This document shows positions 17,340-26,268 of a DNA stretch of 64,000 nt, piece by piece. The translations under genes were made by a program, and so were the position numbers. The DNA is from Clostridioides difficile_D. Its GTDB lineage: Bacteria; Bacillota; Clostridia; Peptostreptococcales; Peptostreptococcaceae. How positions within the stretch are numbered: the first letter of the stretch is position 1; every line of letters begins with the position of its first letter. Below the pieces are notes generated by a model. The model searched no databases, was not told the DNA's origin, and worked only from the letters and a program-made list of their open reading frames with translations. The stretch is from the NCBI GenBank assembly GCA_945861085.1, contig OX244046.1:992001-1056000 (forward strand), given 5' to 3'.

Positions 17340-18845
17340 ATGAAAGTAGGATTTGACCACAAAAAATATTTAGAAGAGCAGTCTAAATATATATTAGAAA
17401 GAGTAAATAATTTTGACAAGCTTTATCTAGAGTTTGGAGGAAAATTGATGGGAGACCTTCATGCAAAAAGAGTACTTCCAGGATTTGATGAAAATGCAAA
17501 GATAAAAGTTTTACAACATATGAAAGAAAAAGTTGAAGTTGTAATTTGTGTCTATGCAGGAGATATAGAAAGAAACAAAATAAGAGGAGACTTTGGTATC
17601 ACTTATGATATGGAAGTTTTAAGATTAATAGATGATTTAAGAGGTTACGAACTAGATGTAAACAGTGTAGTAATTACTAGATTTGAAGGACAACCTGCCA
17701 CAACTGTATTCATAAATAAGTTAGAGCGTAGAGGCATTAAAGTTTATAAACATTATCCAACAAAGGGATATCCATCAGATGTTGAGACTATAGTTAGTGA
17801 TGAAGGCTATGGAGCAAATGAGTATATAGAAACTACAAAACCAATAGTAGTAGTAACAGCACCAGGACCTAATAGTGGAAAACTTGGTACTTGTTTAAGC
17901 CAGCTATATCATGAAAATAAAAGAGGTAATGTAGTTGGATATTCTAAATTTGAGACATTCCCAGTTTGGAATGTACCTTTAAAACATCCTTTAAATATAG
18001 CTTATGAGGCAGCTACAGTTGATTTAAAAGATGTAAATATGATAGATTCATTCCATCTTGAAACTTATGGTGAAATGTCAGTAAACTATAATAGAGATTT
18101 AGAATTATTCCCAGTACTTAAAAAAATAATAGAAAAGATAACTGGAAAAGAATCAATTTTCCAATCTCCAACAGATATGGGTGTTAATAGAGTTGGGTTT
18201 GGAATAATAGATGATGAAGTAATAAGAGAAGCTTCTATAGAAGAAATAATAAGAAGATACTTTAAAACTGCTTGTGAGTATAAAAAAGGACAAGTTGATA
18301 AAGGTGCTTATGATAGAATGAAAATGATTATGGAAGAACTTAACTTAAAGCCGGAAGATAGAAATGTTGTATTACCTGCTAGAAATTACAGTAATAAACT
18401 AAAAGAAAGTGCGGATAAGAATGATACTTGTCCAGTAGTTGCATTAGAATTGGAAGATGGGACAATATTAACTGGTAAGGGTTCTGACTTAATGAATGGA
18501 ACAGCAGCTGCTGTATTAAATGCAATTAAATACTTAGCTAATATATCTGATGATATGCATTTAATATCACCTGTAATATTAGAACCTATTATAAATCTAA
18601 AAACAAAAACTTTGGCTAGTAGAAATGTTTCACTTAGTTGTCAAGAGGTGTTAACTGCACTTAGCATTTGTGCTGTAACTAATCCAACTGCACAATTTGC
18701 TATGGAAAAGTTAACATTATTAAAAGGGTGTCAAGCTCATTCTACTACTATATTAAATAGAGATGATGAACAAACATTTAGAAAGCTTGGTATAGATGTA
18801 ACTTGTGACCCAGAGTATCCTTCACAAAATCTTTACTATAGTTAA
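17340..18845 (+). CDS. DUF1846 (UPF0371) family protein
   Basis: This 501-aa protein matches the conserved DUF1846 pattern: it opens KVGFDHKKYLEEQSKYI and continues YLEFGGKLMGDLHAKRVLPGF. A nucleotide-binding-like segment VVVTAPGPNSGKLGTCLSQL lies near residues 178-197, and FETFPVWNVPLKHPLN follows. Structures of the family are known, but the biochemical role is not established as far as I know. The TAPGPNSGKL stretch suggests a P-loop-like nucleotide or phosphate site; that is inference. A GAGGTG ribosome site precedes the ATG. It is a single-gene unit. Confidence 0.9.
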   Translation: MKVGFDHKKYLEEQSKYILERVNNFDKLYLEFGGKLMGDLHAKRVLPGFDENAKIKVLQHMKEKVEVVICVYAGDIERNKIRGDFGITYDMEVLRLIDDLRGYELDVNSVVITRFEGQPATTVFINKLERRGIKVYKHYPTKGYPSDVETIVSDEGYGANEYIETTKPIVVVTAPGPNSGKLGTCLSQLYHENKRGNVVGYSKFETFPVWNVPLKHPLNIAYEAATVDLKDVNMIDSFHLETYGEMSVNYNRDLELFPVLKKIIEKITGKESIFQSPTDMGVNRVGFGIIDDEVIREASIEEIIRRYFKTACEYKKGQVDKGAYDRMKMIMEELNLKPEDRNVVLPARNYSNKLKESADKNDTCPVVALELEDGTILTGKGSDLMNGTAAAVLNAIKYLANISDDMHLISPVILEPIINLKTKTLASRNVSLSCQEVLTALSICAVTNPTAQFAMEKLTLLKGCQAHSTTILNRDDEQTFRKLGIDVTCDPEYPSQNLYYS

Positions 18846-18861
18846 AATTATATAAAAAAAT

Positions 18862-18963
18862 ATGGGCTGTTTTAAAGTAATAGTTTGAGCAGTCCATTAC
18901 AATTATAGTAAAATCAGTAGGCTGTCTTGTATAAGGCAGTCTTTTGTTTTTAAAACATCCCAT
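18862..18963. repeat. MITE-like element, family 2, copy A, with internal terminator
   Basis: A 102-bp unit is bounded by ATGGGCTGTTTTAAA on the left and TTTAAAACATCCCAT on the right, 14 of 16 positions pairing as an inverted repeat. Inside, AGGCTGTCTT / AAGGCAGTCT forms a 10-bp hairpin followed by TTTTGTTTTT (about 18918-18949), which would terminate DUF1846 transcription. A shorter element with the same ends is at 32637-32693. Confidence 0.6.
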
Positions 18964-19247
18964 TTAAATTAAATATATATACTGTTATCCATAAGGAATT
19001 TTAAATTTAGTTCCTTGGAATACCTATTGTAAAGCTTTTATATAGTTTTTGCAAGTGTTTTTAAGTATTTTTTATAAATTATATTGAACTTAATTGATTA
19101 TATACATGTTTATGTGTGGAAAATGTTAATATATAAAGAAAGTGATGAAAAAATAACATAAAGAAACATAAGTTTGGTATAATTAAAAGGGAATAAAACA
19201 GTAATCTAAATAAACTCAATCTATTTTTACTTTAAAAGGTGATAAGA
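18964..19247. other. Intergenic region upstream of dinB
   Basis: No ORF is supported. A TATAAT at 19178-19183 is a likely -10 for dinB, without a convincing -35 and without a recognisable LexA box. Confidence 0.4.
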
Positions 19248-20345
19248 ATGGAACTTCATAGAAAAATAATTCATATAGATATGGATGCTTTTTATGCATC
19301 TATAGAACAAAGAGATAATAAAAAACTAAAAGGAAGACCTGTTATTGTTGGTGGAAATCCACAAAGCAGAGGTGTGGTTGCAACATGCTCTTATGAAGCT
19401 AGAAAATTTGGTATCCATTCAGCTATGCCATCAGCTGTAGCTTATAATAGATGCCCATATGCAGTTTTTGTAAGACCTAGATTTGATGTATACAAGAGTG
19501 TGTCAGAGCAAATAAGAGAGATATTTTATAGATACACAGATTTAGTTGAGCCGTTGTCTTTAGATGAAGCTTACTTAGATGTAACGAAAAATAAAAAAAA
19601 TATTGATTCATCAATTGAGATAGCAAAGCAAATAAAAAGAGATATACTTAGAGAAGTTGGTCTTACTTCTTCAGCTGGTGTGTCATATAATAAGTTTCTT
19701 GCTAAGATTGCATCAGATTTAAAAAAACCTAATGGCTTAACTGTAATAACCGAAAAAAATGCCCAAGACTTTTTAGATAAATTACCTGTGAATAAATTTT
19801 TTGGGGTTGGAAAAGTCACCTCAAACACTCTTAAAAATTTAGGTATAAAAACGGGATATGATTTAAGGTGTTTAAATTTATTTGAACTTGAAAATATATT
19901 CAAAAAAAGAGGTTACGAATTATATAAATTCGCAAGAGGTATAGATGATAGACCAGTAGAGCCAAATAGAGTTAGAAAGTCTGTTGGAGCAGAGACTACA
20001 TTAAGTCATAATTTAGATATTGATGAAGAAGAAACACGCAATATTCTTGATGAACTTTGCGAAGAAGTATGTCATAGATTAAAAAACTCTGAGAAGTTTG
20101 GAAAGACATTAACATTAAAAATTAAATATGAGGATTTTACAAAAATAACCAGAAGCCTTAGTCTAGAGCATTATATTGACGAATACAACGATATAAGAAG
20201 TGGTGTAGATAATTTATTGAGAAATGTTGAGATGAATGGAAAACAAATAAGGCTATTGGGAGTTACAATGTCAAATTTAAGCGACAAAAAAGAAACTTAC
20301 AAAGATATTACTTTATTTGAGTACATGGAGAGTATTCAACTATGA
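19248..20345 (+). CDS. dinB: DNA polymerase IV (Y family)
   Basis: This 365-aa error-prone translesion polymerase has the catalytic acidic motifs IIHIDMDAFYAS at the N-terminus and SLDEAYLDVT near residue 103. The steric motif RGVVATCSYEARKFGI and a little-finger domain in the last 120 residues are also present. The frame is open back to a GTG at 19239, but AAAGGTG at 19234-19240 fits the ATG at 19248. The length is normal and no C-terminal clamp-binding motif was confidently identified. Confidence 0.95.
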   Translation: MELHRKIIHIDMDAFYASIEQRDNKKLKGRPVIVGGNPQSRGVVATCSYEARKFGIHSAMPSAVAYNRCPYAVFVRPRFDVYKSVSEQIREIFYRYTDLVEPLSLDEAYLDVTKNKKNIDSSIEIAKQIKRDILREVGLTSSAGVSYNKFLAKIASDLKKPNGLTVITEKNAQDFLDKLPVNKFFGVGKVTSNTLKNLGIKTGYDLRCLNLFELENIFKKRGYELYKFARGIDDRPVEPNRVRKSVGAETTLSHNLDIDEEETRNILDELCEEVCHRLKNSEKFGKTLTLKIKYEDFTKITRSLSLEHYIDEYNDIRSGVDNLLRNVEMNGKQIRLLGVTMSNLSDKKETYKDITLFEYMESIQL

Positions 20346-20363
20346 GTTTTGTTTAAATAAATT

Positions 20364-20402
20364 GACACTAGTTTTAATAATAATTAAGGCTAGTGTTATT
20401 TT
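20364..20402 (+). terminator. Terminator after dinB
   Basis: ACACTAG and CTAGTGT arms with an inner TTAAT / ATTAA pair form a stem followed by TATTTTAT. Confidence 0.75.
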
Positions 20403-20516
20403 ATGAATATTTTTTATACTTTTTTGTTTTTTGACATTATATATTATATACTATATATAAGTACTTTATATTTGTAGCAATATTCAGACATATATTGACC
20501 TAAAAATCGTACTTTG

Positions 20517-20545
20517 TTTACATAAATAAAATAGTATGATATAAT
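20517..20545 (+). promoter_or_regulatory. Promoter of the osmolyte transporter operon
   Basis: TTTACA (20517-20522), a 17-bp spacer and TATAAT (20540-20545) lie 60 bp before opuCA. The short leader contains an imperfect dyad (CAACTT...AAGGTTG) of unknown meaning. Confidence 0.65.
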
Positions 20546-20604
20546 TATAAAAACAACTTATCGTGTTGGCAAAGGTTGCTTGTTGAAAAAGGGGATGATA
20601 AATT

Positions 20605-21741
20605 ATGATAGAGATAAGAAATGTAACCAAGAAGATAGGAAATAATGTGATATTAGATGATATTTCTCTAGTCGTAGAAACAGGAACATTGGTGGTTCTG
20701 ATTGGTTCAAGTGGTTGTGGTAAAACTACTACTTTGAAGCTTATAAACAAATTAATAAAACCTACATCTGGTGAAATATATATTAATGGCAAACCAATTT
20801 CTCAGGAAAATGAAATAGAGCTTAGAAGAACAATAGGATATGTTATACAGAACACAGGCCTATTTCCTCACCTTACAATAAAAGAAAATATAGAGTTAAT
20901 TCCACGCCTGAAAAAGGAAAAATCCGTTGAAGAAATTGAGAAAAGAACATTGCAACTACTTGAGATGGTAGGTCTTAGTAGTGATGAATTTTTAAATAAG
21001 TATCCTTCAGAACTTAGTGGTGGACAACAACAAAGAATCGGTGTTGCAAGAGCCATTGCTACTGATGCTGAAATAATATTGATGGATGAGCCTTTTAGTG
21101 CTTTAGACCCAATAACAAGAACATCTTTACAAGAACAATTATTTTCTCTTCAAGATGAATTGAAAAAAACTATAATATTTGTAACTCATGATATGGACGA
21201 GGCTTTAAAGATAGCTGATAAAATCTGTATTATGAAAGATGGAAAAATAGCGCAATATGATACTCCAGAAAATATACTTAGAAATCCTGCTAATGATTTC
21301 GTAAAAGATTTTATTGGAGAAGATAGAGTTTGGGATAATCCAGAATATATAAAAGCAAGAGATATTATGATAAAAAATCCTATTGCTGTCAATTCAACGA
21401 GAACTGTAACTCAAGGGATAGAAATTATGAGAACAAGTAAGGTTGACAGTTTGTTAATCATAGATAGAGCTAAGACATTAAATGGTATTGTTACTGTAAA
21501 GGATATGAAAGACATTGATGATAAATCAATATTACTTGCTGATATTATGTCAAGAGAGCCTTTACATGTAAATGAAGAAGATAACTTAGTTGAGATACTG
21601 AATGTAATGAACCGTAATTCAGTTGGATATATTCCAGTTGTTTCTAATGAGAATAAACTTGTGGGGCTAATTACTAGAAGTAGTTTACTTTCAGTTTTAA
21701 GTGAACAATTCTTAGAAATGGAGGTGAGTGTCCTTGGATAA
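20605..21741 (+). CDS. opuCA: Glycine betaine/carnitine/choline ABC transporter, ATP-binding protein with CBS pair
   Basis: This 378-aa ATPase powers uptake of compatible solutes. The ABC domain (about 1-240) has Walker A GSSGCGKTT, signature LSGGQQQRIG and Walker B EIILMDEPFSALD. The last 130 residues form two CBS domains (ARDIMIKNPIAVNSTRTV, ADIMSREPLHVNEEDNL), the usual site for sensing ionic strength or a nucleotide in OpuA/OpuC ATPases. AAAGGGGATG precedes the ATG. It overlaps the next gene by 8 bp, giving a two-gene operon. Exact substrate within the betaine/choline group is not determined by sequence. Confidence 0.93.
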   Translation: MIEIRNVTKKIGNNVILDDISLVVETGTLVVLIGSSGCGKTTTLKLINKLIKPTSGEIYINGKPISQENEIELRRTIGYVIQNTGLFPHLTIKENIELIPRLKKEKSVEEIEKRTLQLLEMVGLSSDEFLNKYPSELSGGQQQRIGVARAIATDAEIILMDEPFSALDPITRTSLQEQLFSLQDELKKTIIFVTHDMDEALKIADKICIMKDGKIAQYDTPENILRNPANDFVKDFIGEDRVWDNPEYIKARDIMIKNPIAVNSTRTVTQGIEIMRTSKVDSLLIIDRAKTLNGIVTVKDMKDIDDKSILLADIMSREPLHVNEEDNLVEILNVMNRNSVGYIPVVSNENKLVGLITRSSLLSVLSEQFLEMEVSVLG

Positions 21742-23281
21742 TTTTTTTAACTTTATACTATTACAAAAGGATAAGATTATAGAGCTTTTAATACAACATA
21801 TGAGTTTAACTGTTACATCTATTTTGATAGCTATAATAGTTGGTGTTCCTCTTGGGATAATTATTTCAAGAATCGCGTCTCTTAGAAAAATTATACTTGG
21901 ATTTGTAAACTTAGTCCAAGCAGTTCCATCTATGGCACTTTTGGGTCTTCTTGTACCAATACTTGGGATAGGAAGTAAACCAGCAATATTTATGGTAGTA
22001 GTTTATTCATTATTACCAATTGTAAAAAATACGTATATAGGTATAACGAGTATTGACCCAGTAGTATTGGAATCGGCTAAAGGGATTGGTCTTACAAGAA
22101 ACCAAACTTTATTTAAAATACAATTTCCTTTAGCACTTCCTATAATAATGGGTGGGGTTAGAATATCTGCAGTTACAGCTGTTGGTTTGATGACTCTTGC
22201 AGCATTTATAGGTGCTGGTGGTTTAGGATATTTAGTATTTTCAGGTGTTCAAACTGTAAATAATAATATGATTTTAGCAGGAGCAATTCCATCATGTATA
22301 ATTGCATTACTAGTTGATTATTTATTTAGTAAGATTGAAGTTGCAGTTACTCCAAAAGGTTTAAATCCAAAAGCACCAAAGAAAAATTATATAGCACTTA
22401 AAGTAGTATCTGTTGTAGTAGTTGTTTCAATGTTGTTTGTTGTTTTTAGCTCAAGTTTTTCAAGCAAAAAAGATACAATAACTATTGGTTCTAAAGATTA
22501 TACAGAACAACTTGTACTTGGTAATGTTTATGCTGAATTGATAGAAAAAAATACGAATCTAAAGGTTAATAAGAATTTAAATCTAGGTGGTTCATCTGTT
22601 GCATTTAATGCAATTAAATCTGGTGAACTAGACATGTATGTAGACTATACAGGTACACTTTTGGTAAATGTAATGAAACATACTCCAATTAAAGATGCTG
22701 ATGAAGCATATAATGTTGTAAAAGATACTATGGAAAAAGAAAATCAGTTAACTCTACTTGACCCTCTTGGATTTAATAATACTTACACATTAGCCATGAT
22801 GCCTGAAACTGCTGAAAAGTATGGAATAAATACTATTTCTGACTTGACTAAATACAGCAAAGACTTTACTTTCTCACCAACTTTAGAGTTTGAAAATAGA
22901 GAAGATGGTCTTATAGGACTTTCTAGAGATTATAATTTAAAATTCAAAAATGTAAAAGCAATGAATGGAAGTTTAAGATATACAGCTTTAGATAATAATG
23001 AATCTCAGGTAATAGATGCATTCTTAACTGATGGTCTTATTAAAAAATTCAATCTTAAGATACTAGAAGATGATAAAAACTTCTTTGTACCATATTATGC
23101 AGCTCCATTAGTGAGAGAAGATACTTTAAAGAAATATCCTGAGTTGGAAAAAGTAATGAATATGCTTTCAGGAAAAGTAAATGAAGAAACTATGAGAGAA
23201 CTTAACTATCAAGTTGATGAACTTGGTAAATCACCAGAAGATGTTGCTCATTCATTCTTAGTTAAAGAAGGTTTAATATAA
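21734..23281 (+). CDS. opuCC: Osmolyte ABC transporter: fused permease and substrate-binding protein
   Basis: This 515-aa membrane protein joins a BPD-type permease (about 1-215, with LMTLAAFIGAGGLGYLVFSG after the EAA-type loop) to a QAT-type binding domain (about 255-515, opening ITIGSKDYTEQLVLGNVY and containing DMYVDYTGTLL). A further membrane helix near 225-245 places the binding domain outside the cell. GGAGGTG at 21720-21726 is spaced for the TTG at 21734, not for the GTG at 21728, so I chose the TTG. The permease-binding fusion means that two genes suffice for the whole transporter. Confidence 0.92.
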   Translation: MDNFFNFILLQKDKIIELLIQHMSLTVTSILIAIIVGVPLGIIISRIASLRKIILGFVNLVQAVPSMALLGLLVPILGIGSKPAIFMVVVYSLLPIVKNTYIGITSIDPVVLESAKGIGLTRNQTLFKIQFPLALPIIMGGVRISAVTAVGLMTLAAFIGAGGLGYLVFSGVQTVNNNMILAGAIPSCIIALLVDYLFSKIEVAVTPKGLNPKAPKKNYIALKVVSVVVVVSMLFVVFSSSFSSKKDTITIGSKDYTEQLVLGNVYAELIEKNTNLKVNKNLNLGGSSVAFNAIKSGELDMYVDYTGTLLVNVMKHTPIKDADEAYNVVKDTMEKENQLTLLDPLGFNNTYTLAMMPETAEKYGINTISDLTKYSKDFTFSPTLEFENREDGLIGLSRDYNLKFKNVKAMNGSLRYTALDNNESQVIDAFLTDGLIKKFNLKILEDDKNFFVPYYAAPLVREDTLKKYPELEKVMNMLSGKVNEETMRELNYQVDELGKSPEDVAHSFLVKEGLI

Positions 23282-23311
23282 AAAATTAATAGTTTATATC
23301 AAAAACTTAAG

Positions 23312-23427
23312 TGGGTGTCTCGAAATGAACTTTTTAGTTCATGAGGCACTCTTTTTTGTGTGAAATCAAATATATTTTTATCATTTCAACAATGAAAAAG
23401 AGGCTTATCTCTATTTTGAGACGGCTT
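23312..23427. repeat. MITE-like element, family 1, copy B
   Basis: This is a second copy of the 6452-6568 unit. It starts TGGGTGTCTCGAAAT and ends ATTTTGAGACGGCTT, with the final bases diverged from the copy A end. Internal sequence is nearly identical, so the two copies moved recently or are under constraint. It lies 30 bp after the osmolyte transporter stop codon. Confidence 0.75.
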
Positions 23428-23617
23428 CTTATTTTTATGTATACCAAAACTATATCTAAGCTTTTTATTTATAATTAAGTTTCAAATTGAATGAACAAGT
23501 ACAACCAATTTTGAATATAAATATAGTAAATGTGCTTATATACAATTTTCTTGTCTAGTTGATTGACATTGATACATAGTATTTTTCTAATTAAATCGAA
23601 GGGAGGGGTAAATTGTT

Positions 23618-24484
23618 ATGGATAACTATAAGAAAGTGAAGCAAGTATTATGGATAATTTTATTTGCTAATTTTTTAGTAGCATTATTAAAGATTATTAT
23701 TGGCAACCAAATCAAAAGTTATAGTATGACAGCAGATGGATTTCATTCTCTGTCAGATGGAGCATCAAATATAGTGGGTCTCATAGGTATTTTCTTTGCA
23801 TCTAAGCCAAAAGACAAAAATCATCCTTATGGACACAAAAAATTTGAAATTATAACCAGTTTATTTATCAGTGGTATGTTGTTTGTTATAGCAATTAAGA
23901 TAATTCTTAGTGCAGTATTAAGGATAACTAATCCGATTGCACCTTCTATAACAATAGAAAGTTTAATTGCTCTAATCATTACACTTTTTATAAATATTTT
24001 TGTATGTATGTATGAATATAGAGTTGGTACTAAATTGAATAGTTATGTTTTGATTTCAGATTCCCTGCATACAAGAAGTGATATATTTGTGTCTCTAGGA
24101 GTATTAATTACTTTAGTTGGTGTCAAGTTAGGATTTCCAGTAATAATAGAATCTATAGTTCCTATTATTATTTCTGCAGTTATAATTTATTCAGCATATG
24201 GAATATTTAGGCCATCTATTGGAATTTTGGTCGATAGAGTAGCTGTAGATGAGGACTATATAAGAGAAATTGTGTTTGAATTTAATGAAGTAAGGGATGT
24301 TCACAATATCAGAAGTAGAGGTAGCAAAAGTTCTATTTACATTGATATGCATGTAATGGTAGACCCATTTATAAGTGTAGAACAGTCTCATGATTTAACA
24401 CACAAAATTGAGAAACAAATACAAGAAGAGATTAATGAAAATGCTCAAGTAATAGTCCATATTGAACCTTTTTATAGTTTTTAA
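23618..24484 (+). CDS. Cation diffusion facilitator family transporter
   Basis: This 288-aa inner-membrane protein exports divalent metal ions by proton exchange. The N-terminal domain has about six membrane helices carrying the paired metal motifs MTADGFHSLSDGASN and ISDSLHTRSDIFVS. A C-terminal cytoplasmic domain of about 80 residues ends in HVEPF-type histidines (VIVHIEPFYSF). An AGGGAGGGG ribosome site precedes the ATG. It is a single gene with a strong terminator and no visible metal riboswitch. The HxxxD-type site (H43/D47, H147/D151) suggests zinc, iron or manganese; the ion cannot be fixed by eye. Confidence 0.92.
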   Translation: MDNYKKVKQVLWIILFANFLVALLKIIIGNQIKSYSMTADGFHSLSDGASNIVGLIGIFFASKPKDKNHPYGHKKFEIITSLFISGMLFVIAIKIILSAVLRITNPIAPSITIESLIALIITLFINIFVCMYEYRVGTKLNSYVLISDSLHTRSDIFVSLGVLITLVGVKLGFPVIIESIVPIIISAVIIYSAYGIFRPSIGILVDRVAVDEDYIREIVFEFNEVRDVHNIRSRGSKSSIYIDMHVMVDPFISVEQSHDLTHKIEKQIQEEINENAQVIVHIEPFYSF

Positions 24485-24530
24485 TTTAACTATAAAGTAT
24501 TAATTGTAAAAAAATATAATTTATAAAAAA

Positions 24531-24583
24531 AATATTATACCATAAATAATTTATAAAAAATATTTATGGTATAATATTTTTTA
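24531..24583. terminator. Perfect 18-bp inverted repeat, bidirectional terminator shape
   Basis: AATATTATACCATAAATA (24531-24548) is exactly complementary to TATTTATGGTATAATATT (24561-24578). It is preceded by an A-run and followed by a T-run. GC is low, but the pairing is long. The right arm also contains TATAAT and may double as the promoter of the next gene. Confidence 0.7.
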
Positions 24584-24624
24584 TAAAGAAATTAAGTCTT
24601 AATATATCTAAGGAGGAATTTATA

Positions 24625-25767
24625 ATGAGATACGTTGAATATGGAAAGACTGGGAAAATGGTTTCAGTAGTTGGTTATGGAGGATTAAGGTTTGATTTAG
24701 ACAAAAGTAATCAAGAAAATGCCGATTTAGTTAAATATGCATATGAAAAAGGTATTAATTATTTTGATACAGCTCCAGGGTATTGTGATGACAGAAGTGA
24801 AGATATATTTGGACTAGCCTTTAGACAAATGATAAAGGAAGGTAAAACCGATTTCTATGTATCAACTAAAGAAAAGCCAAAAGTATGTGATACATCAGAA
24901 AAAGCTATAGCTGCTGTAAAAAAATCAATAGAGCGATTAGGCGTATCTAAAATAAATTTTTATCATGTATGGAATATTAGAAGGATGGAGCATTACGAAC
25001 TAGCAATGAGACCAGGAGGTCAATATGAAGGATTATTAAAATGTAAAGAAGAAGGATTGATAGACCATATAGTATTCTCATCTCACCAACCAGGAGATGA
25101 AGTTATAGATATTTTAAGTGAAAATAAGTTTGAAGGTGTAACTATGGGAATTAATATATTAAACTTTCCATATAGACTAAAAGGTGCTAAGTATGCTGTT
25201 GACAATGGATATGGTGTTGTAGCTATGAATCCATTAAGTGGTGGAACTATTCCAAAATATAATAAAGAACTTTCTTTTCTAGCAAAAGATAGTGAAAGTA
25301 CTATAGAATCAGCTTTAAGATTCAATATAGGAATTCCACAAATAAGTGTATCCTTGATAGGATTTAATAAAAAACAAGATATAGATGATGCATGTAAAAT
25401 TGCAGATGAAAATAGAATTTATTCAGATGAAGATATATATAATATTGAAACTAGATTAAATAAAAATATGAACGAAATATGTACAGGATGTGGGTATTGT
25501 AAAGTATGTCCAAAAGGTATTAATACTCCAGCTTATATGCTTTTTTATAATGAAAAGCAGATGTTTAAAAAAAGTGATGAAGAAATGACAAAATTAGTTT
25601 ACGGTTTAGGGCATTGGAATTATACAATGAATAGTAAGGTAAAAGCTAAAGAATGTATATCTTGTGGAAAATGTGAAGTTGAATGTACTCAACATTTACC
25701 GATAATTGATAGATTAAAAGAGATTAAAAAATGGGAAGAAAATGGAGTTAATAGTGTTACAGTATAA
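24625..25767 (+). CDS. Aldo/keto reductase with C-terminal 4Fe-4S ferredoxin domain
   Basis: This 380-aa oxidoreductase has an AKR TIM barrel over about residues 1-275 (YGGLRFDLDKSNQ, INYFDTAPGYCDDRSEDIFG with the usual D/Y, and FYHVWNIRR in place of the usual LMHW segment). Two cysteine clusters follow: CTGCGYCKVCPKGI near 290 and CISCGKCEVECTQHLPI near 350, each able to hold a 4Fe-4S cluster. This fusion is common in anaerobes and suggests ferredoxin-linked reduction of an unidentified carbonyl. AAGGAGG precedes the ATG. Confidence 0.92.
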   Translation: MRYVEYGKTGKMVSVVGYGGLRFDLDKSNQENADLVKYAYEKGINYFDTAPGYCDDRSEDIFGLAFRQMIKEGKTDFYVSTKEKPKVCDTSEKAIAAVKKSIERLGVSKINFYHVWNIRRMEHYELAMRPGGQYEGLLKCKEEGLIDHIVFSSHQPGDEVIDILSENKFEGVTMGINILNFPYRLKGAKYAVDNGYGVVAMNPLSGGTIPKYNKELSFLAKDSESTIESALRFNIGIPQISVSLIGFNKKQDIDDACKIADENRIYSDEDIYNIETRLNKNMNEICTGCGYCKVCPKGINTPAYMLFYNEKQMFKKSDEEMTKLVYGLGHWNYTMNSKVKAKECISCGKCEVECTQHLPIIDRLKEIKKWEENGVNSVTV

Positions 25768-26268
25768 TTAATTTATATTATATTTGAAATTTGTATAGTA
25801 TTTAGTAATTAAAATATCGTTTTAATGTTTAAGGAGACAGATTATAATTTTGTCTTCTTAAATTCTGTTTTAATTTATTATAGAGAAATTCTGTTTACAT
25901 TCTATGTATAAAGTGATATTTTTCTATATTTAGGACAAATAGCTATTTTGTTTTTTCAATTTTTTCTTTAAACATACCTTTTTCTATAATCTTAATTCTA
26001 TAACTAGTACCATCTATTTTTATATCGAATCCTCCAAGCATTTTACATTGACATTGATTAAAAATTCTTATTTCATATACCACCAGTCTATATTATACGA
26101 ATAATCTTTTAATTATGACATTAACAAAGCAAATATTGTGGTTGTAAATAAAGAACTATTCAATTACAATAAAACAAGTAAGGATATTATAAAGATAACT
26201 ATGAAAATTAAAGGAATAAATTGTAGGTGGCAGCAAATCCTATATAATGAATGGATGGTGACATATTG
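25768..26268. other. 500-bp intergenic region with weak hairpin and a short minus-strand ORF
   Basis: A weak terminator-like hairpin (AAGGAGACA / TGTCTTCTT) lies at 25830-25862. On the minus strand, 25943-26083 encodes a 46-residue GTG-initiated frame with real-looking composition (QCQCKMLGGFDIKIDGTSYR then an IIEKGMFKEKIEK tail) but no ribosome site, possibly a gene remnant. No other element is recognised. Confidence 0.4.
25943..26083 (-). pseudogene. Short ORF or gene remnant, unknown
   Basis: This 46-codon minus-strand frame begins at a GTG and reads VVYEIRIFNQCQCKMLGGFD, then KIDGTSYRIKIIEKGMF and so on. Balanced composition with alternating beta-type residues suggests it once was coding. 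There is no Shine-Dalgarno sequence and an in-frame stop lies just upstream. I do not recognise it. Confidence 0.25.

Noticed and set aside
19084..19247. LexA box before dinB
   Set aside because: No GAAC-N4-GTTC type dyad is present in the upstream region.
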